This document shows, piece after piece, positions 45,905 to 56,076 of a DNA stretch of 64,000 nucleotides (position 1 is the first letter of the stretch; the number at the start of each line of letters is the position of its first letter). The DNA lies in NCBI GenBank assembly GCA_001695595.3, contig MBPM02000040.1, positions 1 through 64,000 of the forward strand, written 5' to 3'. This DNA comes from Plasmopara viticola (taxonomy: Eukaryota; Oomycota; Peronosporomycetes; Peronosporales; Peronosporaceae). The notes beneath the pieces were generated by a model. It was not told the DNA's origin. It ran no database searches and saw nothing but the letters and a program-made list of their open reading frames with translations. A program made the position numbers and the translations under genes.

Positions 45905-46212
45905 TGCGCACGCTGTATTTTTAGTACATGAATGTGCTCATTAACTTCGCCATTAGATGCCTTCTTTGCAACGTCAGGAATTGTCGAGCTGTCGCTTTGA
46001 TCGGTAAAATTTGCCAAACATAAATCATTCCCATGTACTTAAGAGAGTACGTAATAATTGAAAACTTGGAGAATTTACATTATACGATTACACGTAGTAT
46101 TCGTGATTAACATTAACTTCTGAAACACCATTCGCGTCCGCGCAACTTTGCCTCATCCCTTACCAAATCACGCTTATAACTTCGAGGAATCGCATCGACC
46201 GCTATTAAGTTC

Positions 46213-47157
46213 TCAATACTCCACCATTTGAGTTGAGTGGCTGCTGGCACTACTGTTGCGCCGATACTCTTGTGCCCGTCGCTTCCGCTCCCTTTGCTCC
46301 TCTTCCGGGTTTAAAAATGGTATACTGTACTCGCACAGCGAAACGTAAGAGGATCCTCTCTCACGAATTGTACAGGGCGCAACGCTCAGAAAGTTCTGCA
46401 TGGCAAAAGAGTCACGCAAAACTGGTATCTCTCGCACAACTTGCAAGAGAAGCTGGAAGCTATCGCACCTGGATTGCAAGTGCGATCGATCGTGTCGTTT
46501 CCAGAACGTAAGAAAGCTTGCATGGGGTAGAGGGGGTAGTGTACACATAGTGAGAGGTCGCTCTAATTTGTCCTCTTGTATCATTGCTTCAGCTGCTATT
46601 CCCCTGGACAGTCTGGACTTGGCCTTACTTCGATGAAATGTCCGTTGGCTTTCAATGATCTCTGTCAGTTGTATATAGAGGTTCTTAAAATCTGAGAAGC
46701 TTCGACGAATGGTGTATGTTTGAAGAGGGGCATTGCGATTAACTACATCTATGTGATACATGACTTTCTTCTCCTTGCCACGCATGGAGAATCCCGAGAG
46801 CACAAGGTCCGAGCACGCGCTTGGGAATGACGCGGTCGAGCACCGACTGGAGTCTGTCGACTGAATCAGTTCTTGCTGTCTTGTATGTTGTTTGGTGCTG
46901 AATTGTTGCCGCCTGTTTCTATCGTGCTCGAGCTCGTCGTCTGTACAAGTCATTGTAGCATTAGACAAGGGATCCAGAGGCTCTAAAATGTCGTCCTCGT
47001 CCAGAGGCTGCGTCTTGTCTTCAGTCTCGAATAGGAAGAGACTGTCATTGACTTTAATCGGAGACGGCAGAACTCGAGCTGATCTGAAGTAGGAATCGGG
47101 CAGGCGTTCGACTGCCGCTTCAAGCTGCTGGCCGCGCGACACGATGGATTCCACCAT
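46213..47157 (-). CDS. PX-domain protein 1
   Basis: 314 aa from ATG 47157. The frame stays open to 47379, but 47157 gives almost the same length as its paralogue at 50502 (315 aa), so I prefer it. The second half is a PX domain: YHIDVVNRNAPLQTYTIRR, then SDFKNLYIQL, and a C-terminal helix leading to FLSVAP. After it both paralogues share RGSSYVSL followed by EYSIP/DYSVP and an Arg-rich helix. PX domains bind phosphoinositides, so membrane targeting in endosomal traffic is likely. The TYTIRRSF motif fits the RR(Y/F) phosphoinositide pocket. The N-terminal half is acidic/Ser-rich and unassigned. It is divergent from the gene at 47947. Confidence 0.8.
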   Translation of the reverse strand: MVESIVSRGQQLEAAVERLPDSYFRSARVLPSPIKVNDSLFLFETEDKTQPLDEDDILEPLDPLSNATMTCTDDELEHDRNRRQQFSTKQHTRQQELIQSTDSSRCSTASFPSACSDLVLSGFSMRGKEKKVMYHIDVVNRNAPLQTYTIRRSFSDFKNLYIQLTEIIESQRTFHRSKAKSRLSRGIAAEAMIQEDKLERPLTMCTLPPLPHASFLTFWKRHDRSHLQSRCDSFQLLLQVVREIPVLRDSFAMQNFLSVAPCTIRERGSSYVSLCEYSIPFLNPEEEQRERKRRAQEYRRNSSASSHSTQMVEY

Positions 47158-47946
47158 CGACAACGCGAATTGATTTTTGAGTTGAATCGAGCAGAGGGGG
47201 GCAGCTGGGGACGAAGCGGTTTTAATTCGCTCATCTCCCCGTTGCAAAAAAAGTATTTTGAGCTCCCCGGTTTTATCACCAAAGCAAATATTCATGGGTG
47301 GTTTTGATAGATAAAGCGATGACTTATGGCAGATTACGGTCACCAACGCGCTAAAAAGAGTTAATTTCAGACATTTCATGCGTTGACAGCCATTGCAACT
47401 TGAAGAATCAGCACTTCGATTTTTGCAAATGCTAAGCTTCGCATTTCCGATACTATACTAGTACTTTTCGTCAAGCCAGAAGATTGATTTGTCTGGCTGG
47501 ATAAGGTCTTGGGCTGATTTATCAAATGCAAACTTCTGCTTGTCATATTTAATGTTACCGTAGACTTTGTAACGTTTTACAGTACATGCACGATATTATA
47601 CAAACATTCACATAGGCGGTTGTAAATTGCTAAAACTTTAAAATCTACATCAAAATTACGTTATAAAAGTTCATATAAGGACAAACCAAAGCAATATAAA
47701 TCAAAGAATGCTCAAGTGAGATATTGGTGCGTTCATGTACTACATTCCACGCAGAGAAACAAGAGACCAAGTATTTCCGTCAAAGTCAAAACAACACGTG
47801 AGAACCTCGGCAATAATTAAAAATTTCAATCAGCAAAGTATTTTTGGAGCTGTTGAGAAGTCTGATGCCAGAATTGTTCCCAAGTATATTCTTAGAAATA
47901 AACGTTCTCCTCAACGCGATTTTGTTCCTTGAGTCATCAATTGGCA
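47158..47946. promoter_or_regulatory. divergent intergenic region
   Basis: About 790 bp between the starts of PX protein 1 (minus) and the five-exon gene (plus). It holds an AT-rich centre (47520-47720). It must contain both promoters. No motif is assigned. The frame upstream of PX1 runs open to 47379. Confidence 0.4.
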
Positions 47947-49293
47947 ATGACGCTGCCAGGCCCACCTTTATCCTCTGTTCATCGGCGTCGCGAGTGCGAG
48001 ATGGAGTGTGAGTTACTTCACTTAAACCGAAATTTGACAAACCCGATTAGCACCAGGCTAACCAAAATGCGGATTCGAGAACCTCGCGTGGAGCTGGAAT
48101 CAAACCCTTTTTGCGTAGAAAAACAACTCGCCGACATGTACCAGCAGTTCAACATGAACAAGGTTGATACGCAATTCGACTTAATTCTACCAACTTGTGT
48201 GTTCTGACTCGATGCCGCTTCGATGCCTTAACTTAAACCAGAATCCCCGGTTTTTCTCGACATCTGTGCAGGATTCCGCGCACATGGGACGAAATCCTCG
48301 AAATTATTCCAGCGTAAGCATATAGCTGCTAAAATTACACGACTTAAAGACTGTCCTCTTATCACAACCGTGCAGTTCATTAACCAGTCTGCTGATGCAC
48401 TCGCTAGCTCGCATTTTGATGTACGAGCCCGAGCCGAGTTCTCTACATTACCCCTCGCCACATCATACACTCCAGCGGTGGTGCAATTTACAACTCCGAA
48501 AGTAGTTAGCGTTGATTCGGGCAATATACGGAAGCCTTCGTTTGGCGAGTACGATACTAAGGATCAGCTGAATAAATATATCAAAACGAACACACGACGC
48601 TCATATATATCAAGCCATGATCAATATAGGTGAGCTGACTTTATCTCCTCTTATTCCCCAGGAAAAAGCTTAAAACTTACATATAGACAAAATCCTCTAC
48701 TTTTTACAGTGTTTGTATGACATCGCAAGGCGTAACATTCGGCCACCGCCCAAATGTAAGCCTGCAAGTGCAGAAAAACATTTTTTTGTATTGTCTGACT
48801 TTATGAAATTTTTGCTTGCTCTATCTCATGTAAAAAGTCCGCGGCGAGGATGTTCGACTATCTTTCTGACAGTGTCGGTGGCCCGAACAGTTCTAAACGT
48901 GTATGCAACAAACTTGTGTCGCGTCAATTTACCTCGACTCCTGTACGGACTGGCATGAGCGTTATGACACTAGAACATTTATTGAGCTCGAAGAAAGCAG
49001 CCAATCCATCTTTTATAAGGAAAACCAGATCGATTAAAGCATTTGGCGGAGAAACTTTAACGACCTTTGCTAATTCTTGCGAAGGTTTCGCCTTGGTTGC
49101 TAACGAATCCAAACGACTCGATGACATTAAAAAGAAAAAACACGAGCTCGGGCTGGAAAAAGGCTTCGTTAACCACGTATACAACCCGCAACGTGGGCTT
49201 AAGTCCGTCGAGTATCCACCACCGGATCAAACTGCTGCGCAGCTTATTGACAAATATCGCAAACTTGCTGTTGGCAAACAGCCACGTATTTAA
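47947..49293 (+). CDS. five-exon hypothetical protein, 337 aa
   Basis: Exons are 47947-48162, 48272-48313, 48376-48629, 48710-48755 and 48838-49293. Introns are 109, 62, 80 and 82 nt. All use GT...AG; the last three have GTAAGC or GTGAGC donors. Every junction keeps frame (phases 0, 0, 2, 0), giving 337 aa. No family is recognised. Features include basic and Ser/Thr-rich sequence, a Lys-rich helix (KRLDDIKKKKHELGLEK), then YNPQRGLKSVEYPPPDQT near the C-terminus. There is no signal peptide or membrane segment. The first donor (GTTGAT) is weak, so the exon 1/2 join is the least certain. It lies between two PX paralogues. Confidence 0.6.
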
Positions 49294-49492
49294 GTTTGTA
49301 TGCTATTTTTGTGTTCTTGCAGTCTTTCCGGATGTTCTAAGCGTCACTTTTGAACAAGCGATCTGAAAGTCCCGACACTCGTTAAGAAATAAGAGTAGGT
49401 ATAAAGTGGTTACTTGGCTTTCAACGTCCGAATTTTATAGTTTTATGCCTTCGTGCAATAATTTCTTTGCTTCATGACGGAATGCGCTAAAG

Positions 49493-50015
49493 ATGCCCGA
49501 TCCATTTAATATAAACCCTTATACTGATTCGGCGGCCGACGTACGGGAATTGCCCTTCTTCAGCATGCATCAACTGCTTTTTTATTTAGGTCGTGCGCTG
49601 GATCGAACCGCCACAAGCCAGCCGTTCCTTCAGTGTGCAAATGATCTGATCCTTCAAAAGCACTATCGAAACAATTTGGCAGATGTTCGTGCACGGTACT
49701 ACCTTCCAGTATCTGTGACACGACTTGTCAGAAATAGAGATTCTGCATATTACAAACGTTACAAAAACACAGTCTCAGCGCTCTCCTACAAAGATGCCTC
49801 GCAATTTACCTGGTGCGACATGGCTACATCCCGGATCGGCTCCGAATCTTGAAGTCAGTCCACCCGTGGGCTTTAAAATTCGGCGGGGCCTTCTGCGGTG
49901 CATCCTGCAGTTTCGCATTCGTCGTTTGATGACGCCTTTTGACGCTTACAATATGCCGCCGCCATCTTCATTGCTCTTATCAGCTGAACCGTGCGCTTGT
50001 GGAAAGTTCATGTGA
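49493..50015 (+). CDS. two-exon hypothetical protein, 152 aa
   Basis: ATG 49493. Exon 1 is 49493-49708 and exon 2 is 49773-50015. A 64-nt AT-rich intron (GTATCT...ACACAG) joins in phase 0. Splicing extends the protein through an Arg/Leu-rich amphipathic stretch (FKIRRGLLRCILQFRIRRL) to TGA 50013. Unspliced, the frame would stop at 49852 (119 aa). There is no recognised domain or signal peptide. The stop is 3 bp from the stop of the convergent gene at 50019. Confidence 0.5.
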
Positions 50016-50018
50016 CAC

Positions 50019-50286
50019 TCATGTCCATATGGGACTTGGAAAAATTTGTTGAGTCGATTCCTTGTCGTAGAATTGGCCGTCTGGTTTCAGCTTCCGCCAA
50101 AGCTGCGGGAGAGAGCGAAAAAACAAAGCGTGACGGAACCCACACATTCATATGCACCAGCGGCGTTTCATGATTAAGGTGCCTAGCAGGATCTAAAGAG
50201 AAACCGTAAGCATTTAAGTATGCTACTTTTTTGTCATTCTCGAACCGCTTGTTTATCACCACCAACTGGTGTGCGTGTTTTTCCAT
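50019..50286 (-). CDS. two-exon microprotein, 47 aa
   Basis: On the minus strand exon 1 is 50286-50227 (20 codons) and exon 2 is 50102-50019 (28 codons with stop). The intervening 124 nt have GTAGCATAC at the donor and a strong pyrimidine tract with CCCGCAG at the acceptor, joined in phase 0. The product is hydrophilic (KRFENDKKLWRKLKPDGQ spans the junction). The intron also reads open, giving an alternative 92-aa product. An upstream exon may be missing. Family not recognised. Confidence 0.4.
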
Positions 50287-50501
50287 CCCAGCATTCGACC
50301 ATAGTGCGCGCTTTGATCATTAGGGTTCGTTCAACTGCTCATTAGTAAGTCCTTTATTATTGCCTAACTCATTTCCAGGCACTAACAATTCGGAACTTAG
50401 ACCAGCTCCATTATATCAGGCTGATTAGAGACCAGTTTTCACCCACCACATTTCTTCTTTAGCTTTGCATTTAACAAGCGTCGCTCGAGGTGCTGAAAGT
50501 C
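50287..50501. promoter_or_regulatory. short divergent spacer
   Basis: 215 bp between the microprotein start (minus) and PX protein 2 (plus), so it should carry both promoters. Pyrimidine-rich stretches precede the PX start. Confidence 0.35.
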
Positions 50502-51449
50502 ATGCGGGTCATAGCCCCCGCTCCTCCGTCCGGCCCTCTTCGGTACAGTGAGCCCGCTATTTTGGAGACCTTTGATATATCATCTCAGCTGCCAACCAGC
50601 GCTACCCGCAATAGCTTGGCAGCGCTGGACAAGTCCACGTGTCTCAACGACCCAATTGAACTGCGCGATAGCTACACAAGCGAGGCCAGCGGTTTCGACG
50701 TGCTCGACTACTGGAACGTGGATGTGGACTATGAAGCGTCCACGAGTCGTTTAATGAGCCCCACGGGCTTCCAGCATCCGTATCAAGGCGTGACCATCGA
50801 TGTTAGCAGCCACTCTATCAACAACCAAGGCGTGGTCATGTACCATGTGGACATAAATGGTCCGGACGGTATTCTGTCGACTTATACAATCCGCCGTCGT
50901 TTTCGAGCTTTCAAAAATTTGCACACTGAGCTCAGTCGTCTTCTGCTCGAGTTTCAAAATTCGGATTCTCATTTGAATAGGAAGGCGGCAGCAAGGGCAC
51001 CGTATGTTCTAGATGGACCGGAAAACCATATTCCATTAAGCCCGCACAGCGTAGCAGCAATGAAAGAACCGCCGGTGTCGAATACTAATTACAAGACAGT
51101 CTCGTTTCCTACGTTGCCCAGTGCAGGAGTCTGGAGTTTCATAAAGCGTCACGATGTGCGTCTCGTTGAACAACGTAAAAAGCGCTTTCAAGAGATTCTT
51201 CGACTGGCGATTCGACACCCAGCGACCAAGAATAGTCCCGTTCTGGATGAGTTCTTAAGCATTGCTCCTAGTGAGATTTCGCTGCGGGGGTCTTCCTATG
51301 TGTCACTACAAGACTATAGTGTGCCTGTGTTTGATCGTCAACGCGAGTCCATCGAGCGACGACAAAGAAGAATGCGATTGCTGAAAGATCGACGACTTCG
51401 AGTCGGGTCTGACAGCCAGTTTATCACATCAGGAGTTAGGGGAGTATGA
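50502..51449 (+). CDS. PX-domain protein 2
   Basis: 315 aa from ATG 50502; the frame is open a little further upstream. The PX domain is in the second half (YHVDINGPDGILSTYTIRRRF, RAFKNLHTELSRLL, then KRHDVRLVEQRKKRFQEIL and FLSIAP). It is followed by RGSSYVSLQDYSVP and an Arg-rich tail. The N-terminus (MRVIAPAPPSGPL) aligns with RVLPSPIKV of PX protein 1, so the two are full-length paralogues with a diverged acidic middle. Phosphoinositide binding at endosomal membranes is the expected role. Convergent with the helicase gene. Confidence 0.8.
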   Translation: MRVIAPAPPSGPLRYSEPAILETFDISSQLPTSATRNSLAALDKSTCLNDPIELRDSYTSEASGFDVLDYWNVDVDYEASTSRLMSPTGFQHPYQGVTIDVSSHSINNQGVVMYHVDINGPDGILSTYTIRRRFRAFKNLHTELSRLLLEFQNSDSHLNRKAAARAPYVLDGPENHIPLSPHSVAAMKEPPVSNTNYKTVSFPTLPSAGVWSFIKRHDVRLVEQRKKRFQEILRLAIRHPATKNSPVLDEFLSIAPSEISLRGSSYVSLQDYSVPVFDRQRESIERRQRRMRLLKDRRLRVGSDSQFITSGVRGV

Positions 51450-51677
51450 TAGTAGGCCAGAAATATTAAAAATCGAGAAAAATCGCATTCAGATTTTCAC
51501 GGCACTACAAGTTGGATGGTATAGTTTAAAGCAGCCCTACCATGGCAACCATTTGTTTTGCTGGGGTTCTGTCTAATACTAGAGCACATGTATCACCGCT
51601 TGTCGGGAACCACAACACGTAGTATGAAACGGCGAGTAATTTAAACTACCCTTTTTAAAATTAACAGACGGAGATGC
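51450..51677. other. convergent intergenic spacer
   Basis: 228 bp between the stops of PX protein 2 and the helicase. No gene is seen. Confidence 0.5.
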
Positions 51678-54157
51678 CTAAAATTGGGAACGCAAGCCAC
51701 CTTTGCTCTTACCAACATGCACGGGTAATGTAGGTTTTGCTTCCTGAACAGAACGCTTCGGTTTCCGAAATAGAATGCGACCGTCAGCGTCTGTAGCTTC
51801 TCGTTGAGGCAACTTATTTTCTTTTGAGCTAATCTTTCGCTTATTATTCTTTGACACCGTAGACGAGAAAAGCGGAAGACCAAGAGGCCCAGAATTACCC
51901 GAAATGACTCCACTCACTTCTTTTGTTTGGTAAAAATCTGGTGCGAGATTAACGAGCCAACGTGGGTCGATTCTAGACACTTCACGAACGAACTCTTCGG
52001 TGGTAAGCACGCTTTGGTGGAAAATGATCCAGTCGGGGAGAGTGCCCATGTGAAAGTAAATTGATGTAGGATGTAACTGCACTGGTCGCTGGTCGCGTAG
52101 GGTGCGGTAAACACTATCACCGTGCAACTTGGCAGCGTTCGCAAAGTAGCCGCTGACCAAACATTTGCGAATCGAAGCACTGCGAGCAATGTCCTCATCT
52201 CCGTTACCACTGCTACCAGGGCTTACAAAGTCTTCCTCGCTATTAGCCATTCTGCAATTATCCAGCGACTTGAAACGCTTCACATATCGATCCAAGTGCC
52301 GACGAATTTCTGTAGCACGCAAAAGCGCATTATAGCATAGTACGTACTCGTCGCACCATGCTCGATTCTTGTTATTGTCCACAAATTCATTGTAAATCGA
52401 CAAGTACATCATGTGGTCACCATCCGGGTTGGCAAAATGCGCCATGGCTTGACTCATTCGATCTTGACGCTCTCTAGAACCGCGTGAGTTCAAGAACACA
52501 TCTCCTACGGACAGCATACTAGCAATGCTGAGCATCTCCTGCGTACAGTTGAAACTAAAAGATGCTAACAACACTTTTGCTAGTGCTGGTGCAACAGGAA
52601 ATTCAGCCATTTGCGTGCCCAGTGGATCCAAAAGGCGACACTCAGCGTCAATTGCACCTAGCGAGAACAATTGCTCCAGTGCTCGAATTAAAGCCTCGGG
52701 CGATGGAGGTGAAACAAAATCAAAGTGAGCTAGATCACGTATTCCCATACTCAGCAAATACAGAGCCACAAATGCTAAATTTGTCCGTTGCATTTGCGGA
52801 ATTGTTTCTTTCGCAAGCTTGGCCCGAAAATACTCGTGCGTACACAGACGAAAACATTTTCCAGGACGTGAACGTCCTGCACGACCTGCTCTTTGCTTTG
52901 CCGACGCTTTAGATATAAGTGCCGTAAGTAGCGCTTCAACTCCAGTTATTGGGTTGTAGAAAGCAAGTTTTGTGAAGCATCCGTCTACTACAAAAACCAC
53001 GCCTTCAATAGTCACGGATGTTTCGGCAATGGTGGTAGCTACAATGACTTTTCGACGTATGTCTCGAGGAGCTGGTTTAAATGCGTTCTGTTGCATGTGA
53101 AGTGGCAAGGTTCCGTACAGTGGTACAGGAAGGATGTGTGTTGGTGCTCTGTCATTCAGCGCTCTGATGACAAAATCGATCTCTTCCTGACCAGGCAAGA
53201 AGACCAACACGTCACCCTCACCTTCGTGTGTGTCAATAGCCAACACCGTATCGATGGCTTTCTGCAAATAATTTCCACATGGTTCTTGAAGATACTCGAT
53301 GTCAACGGGGTATTGTCGTCCTTCTACCGACACCGCAACGACATCATTTAGCGTCAGATTTGATGACAATTGATCCTGTTCGGGTTCATAATCTTTTTTT
53401 TTTTTGAAAAACTTGATAAAAGTGTTCACCTGCAACGTAGCCGAAGCAATGATCACCCGAAGAGCAGGTCGCTTACGCTGTATCTTCTTAACTAGCCCCA
53501 ACAGCAGATCTGTCTCCAGATTTCGCTCGTGAGCTTCGTCCTACTGACGACAATTAAAAGTGAGCTCACTTGTGCACAATCCACGTAATCGGCACAAAAT
53601 CTTACCAGAATTACAACCGAATAGCATGACAGTAGGGGGTCTCGCATTGTCTCTCTCAGCAACAAACCGTCCGTAACAAATTTGATCTTAGTGCGCACCG
53701 GATCCCACTTTTCGTCAAATCGAACGGCGTATCCAACATCCTCACCTATCTGACAGCCCACTTCCTGGGCTACACGCTGTGCAATTGTCGTGGCAGCAAC
53801 GCGCCGCGGCTGCGTGCACACGATGACCCTTTTTCGTGGCGTCTCTTGTCCTGTCAGAGTTTTGTTCGGGCTAAGTGTGGCCCATCCAGCCTCCATCAAA
53901 TACTGTGGCACTTGAGTTGTTTTGCCGGAGCCCGTGGCGCCCACGATTATTGTCGTCGCGTGCGTTTCGACCGCGTAAAGGATTTCGTCGCGGTGCTTTG
54001 TCACTCGCAGCTGATCTCGTTGGGCGCGCAGAGAGAGTTTATACAGCGGATTATACTGTACAGCTAAAATTTCGACATCCTTGGGAAGATCACGAGTCTG
54101 TTCTGCCTCAGCCTCAGCGCCTGCAATCGTTGCGCCAGGCCGCCAGAACGCAGCCAT
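51678..54157 (-). CDS. DEAH-box RNA helicase, DHX35-like, 2 exons
   Basis: Exon 1 is 54157-53606 and exon 2 is 53540-51678, with a 65-nt intron (plus 53541-53605, GTAAGA...CAGTAG) falling exactly before DEAH. Phase 0, 804 aa. I prefer the start at MAAFWRPG because DHX35 proteins begin with FWRPG; an in-frame ATG lies at 54184. Motifs are I GATGSGKTT (~73-81), Ia TQPRRVAA, II DEAH (restored by splicing), III SAT, V TTIAETSVTIEG and VI QRAGRAGRSRPGK. HA2 and OB-fold regions follow, then a Lys-rich tail. It is an ATP-dependent RNA helicase; the DHX35 family is associated with spliceosomes. The DHX35 call rests on the N-terminus and overall layout. Confidence 0.88.
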
Positions 54158-54316
54158 GTCGACACTATTTTTAATAATTGTCATTGTCCATAACTTAGGT
54201 TAATTTTGAAAATATTTGCTAGTGACCGGTTAATTTATACTTGAACCGCCTTGCATCTGGTCCACTAATTCTGCACTAGCTAATTTAACAGAAAGCGTAA
54301 TAAATACCAAGTCACC
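54158..54316. promoter_or_regulatory. bidirectional promoter, helicase / eS25
   Basis: Only ~160 bp separate the helicase start (minus) and the eS25 ATG (plus), so both 5' UTRs and promoters must overlap here. Confidence 0.5.
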
Positions 54317-54894
54317 ATGGTAAGCATGCTTAATTTCTCGGCGCTGTGAGGGCTGATGCCACGTGAATTGAAGCGGAGCTGCTGCTGCGATCCATTTCCG
54401 TTTAACGGGTTGAAAAAAGAGAGATGAAAAATGGGAACGAGCAGACTTAGATTTGCACAAAAGCAGCGGCAGCTCCAAGTTTTCAGGAGCACTGAACAGG
54501 TCCTTGCAGTGAGTCAATAATGTGCTAATGTCTGCTTTGTACAATTGATGACGCCTTGCAGCCGCCAAAAACTCAGCAAAAGACCAAGGAGCAGAAGATG
54601 GCTGCCGCCATGGCTGGTGGTAAGGGCAAAGGCAAGAAGAAATGGTCTAAGGGAAAAGTTCGCGAAAAAGTTGCCAACAAGGTGCTGTATGATCAGGAGG
54701 CGTACGAGCGTTTGTTGGTGGAGGTCCCAAAGATGAAGCTGATCACGGCTTCGGCTATCGTGGAGCGTCTTAAAGTGAACGCTGCGCTTGCTCGCGCTTC
54801 AATCCACGAGCTGGAAAAAAATGGGAGCATTTCCAAGGTGCTTGGCCACCACGCACAGCTCATCTACACTCGCGCTGTTGCCACTGAGGATTAA
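54317..54894 (+). CDS. RPS25: 40S ribosomal protein eS25
   Basis: Exon 1 carries only the start codon (ATG 54317-54319, context TCACCATGG). The intron is 54320-54561 (GTAAGC...TTGCAG, 242 nt), and exon 2 is 54562-54894. The protein is 111 aa: MPPKTQQKTKEQK, a Lys-rich N-terminal tail, then the winged-helix core (YDQEAYERLLVEVPKMKLIT, VNAALARASIHELEKNGSI), ending near HHAQLIYTRAVA. It is a component of the small ribosomal subunit head near the E site and mRNA. Length and sequence are normal for the family. Without the intron no ATG gives the correct N-terminus; the next in-frame ATG would drop the first residues. Strong codon preference fits high expression. Confidence 0.93.
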
Positions 54895-55078
54895 GCAATT
54901 AATATCCTTATCATCGACCGCCATGTGCCTCGTTGTTCGCTATATGAGTGCAGCTATCCGGTGAGATGGGCGAAACATGGACGCCCTTTCACTCGTAGAG
55001 GGTGGACTTTTTGAGGAATTTCTTGTTAATGAGCGAAAATGGACTTGTTTAAATTACCTTCTTATTAAGCTTATTTTA
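54895..55078. other. convergent spacer
   Basis: 184 bp between the eS25 and TPR gene stops. Nothing is seen besides 3' UTR sequence. Confidence 0.5.
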
Positions 55079-55999
55079 TTATTCTATGAAAAAATTGGTG
55101 AAAGCAATTCGCTGTTTCTTGCGGAGTAGCGATTTGGCTGCTTGGGCTCTCGCCAACGCAGATCGAAACACCTTGTTGTCTGGTTCCAAATGGCACAGCT
55201 TTGTAAGATCACAAACAGCAAGGTCTAAGTCCGTAGATGCAACATACGCCAGACCACGATAATAGCGAGCCTTAGTATGTGCGTCATCCAACTTCAAAGC
55301 ACTTGACGCCGTAGCAATACAGCGTTCTACACTTCCATTGCCTTTTGATTTGTAAAAGCATGTAGCCAGATTTGCATAGCATGAGACAGCAATCAGGTTC
55401 ATTTGCTGCAATTCTTTTCTCGAGTACTGAATCTTCACGTCAGATTGCGAATCTGATAGGGAAACCGGCGGCTTGAGCCAAGCCAATGCTCGCTTATACA
55501 AGCGTATCGCAATCCCATAATTAGTTTGTTTAAAAGCCTTATTGCCACGAACTTCAAAATCAGAAGCACGCGTTATTTTCCACGAATACCAGTCGATGTT
55601 TTGCACGTCTTTAGCCTCACAAGTGTCACCTTCGAATTCAAGCTTGCAATGCAAAGAGACTTTGCTATTCAGTCCCAACTTGGCAGCTCTGGCGCCCAAA
55701 GCGAGGTCTTCCACAAGAACTGGAACCGTATTATTGCGATTCGTTGATGAAAAGTAGCTCTGGCCGGTGCCAGCTCGCTGCTGAGCCAGAAAGATGTGCA
55801 GATATTTTTGAATCGCTGGCGCTAGGTGAATCCAGGTTGGGTTTAAAATGCTATCGGGCAAGTCCGGAATTGCATCTAGCTCTAAAGGGCGGATGTGATC
55901 AATAGGAAGAGCTCCACTCAGCACGGGTATATCGTCAGAGCACGCTGCGTCTCGGTAGAGCGCCCAGCGAATGCGTCCTGGACGTCGATCTAGCGTCAT
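55079..55999 (-). CDS. TPR-repeat protein, immunophilin-like architecture
   Basis: 306 aa from the first ATG (55999). The C-terminal half is a TPR domain: ASDFEVRGNKAFKQTNYGIAIRLYKRAL, NLIAVSCYANLATCFYK, AHTKARYYRGLAYV, AVCDLTKLCHLEPDN, about residues 150-290. The spacing (helix, long loop, CYANLATC, KARYRRG) is that of FKBP/AIP-type TPRs that bind Hsp90/Hsp70 tails. The N-terminal half (~1-145: SKVSLHCKLEFEGD, ARAAKLGLNS) could be a degenerate FKBP-like domain, but no catalytic pattern is seen. Probable co-chaperone, client unknown. The gene upstream on the same strand starts 77 bp away. Confidence 0.7.
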   Translation of the reverse strand: MTLDRRPGRIRWALYRDAACSDDIPVLSGALPIDHIRPLELDAIPDLPDSILNPTWIHLAPAIQKYLHIFLAQQRAGTGQSYFSSTNRNNTVPVLVEDLALGARAAKLGLNSKVSLHCKLEFEGDTCEAKDVQNIDWYSWKITRASDFEVRGNKAFKQTNYGIAIRLYKRALAWLKPPVSLSDSQSDVKIQYSRKELQQMNLIAVSCYANLATCFYKSKGNGSVERCIATASSALKLDDAHTKARYYRGLAYVASTDLDLAVCDLTKLCHLEPDNKVFRSALARAQAAKSLLRKKQRIAFTNFFIE

Positions 56000-56076
56000 T
56001 TTTTGCTCAAAACTAAAATGTAACCACAAATGTAATCGTGTAGCCTTATGGGTAACCACTACGTTATACGACTGTT

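Noticed and set aside
45805..46017. 70-aa minus-strand ORF
   Set aside because: It overlaps the more gene-like plus-strand frame 45680-45904 and shows no domain.
47158..47379. N-terminal extension of PX protein 1 with a hydrophobic stretch (membrane anchor)
   Set aside because: The paralogue has no such extension and the ATG at 47157 gives the matching length; the stretch is probably 5' UTR.
49709..49852. Unspliced end of the 49493 frame
   Set aside because: The segment to 49772 is AT-rich with GT...AG ends, and removing it keeps a longer frame; kept only as an alternative.
53492..53605. Short helicase isoform ending after the Walker A half
   Set aside because: Removing a 65-nt GT...AG intron restores DEAH and the remaining motifs exactly.
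54230..54568. 112-aa minus-strand ORF over the eS25 intron
   Set aside because: It lies across the intron and promoter of eS25, with no domain or coding-like signal.
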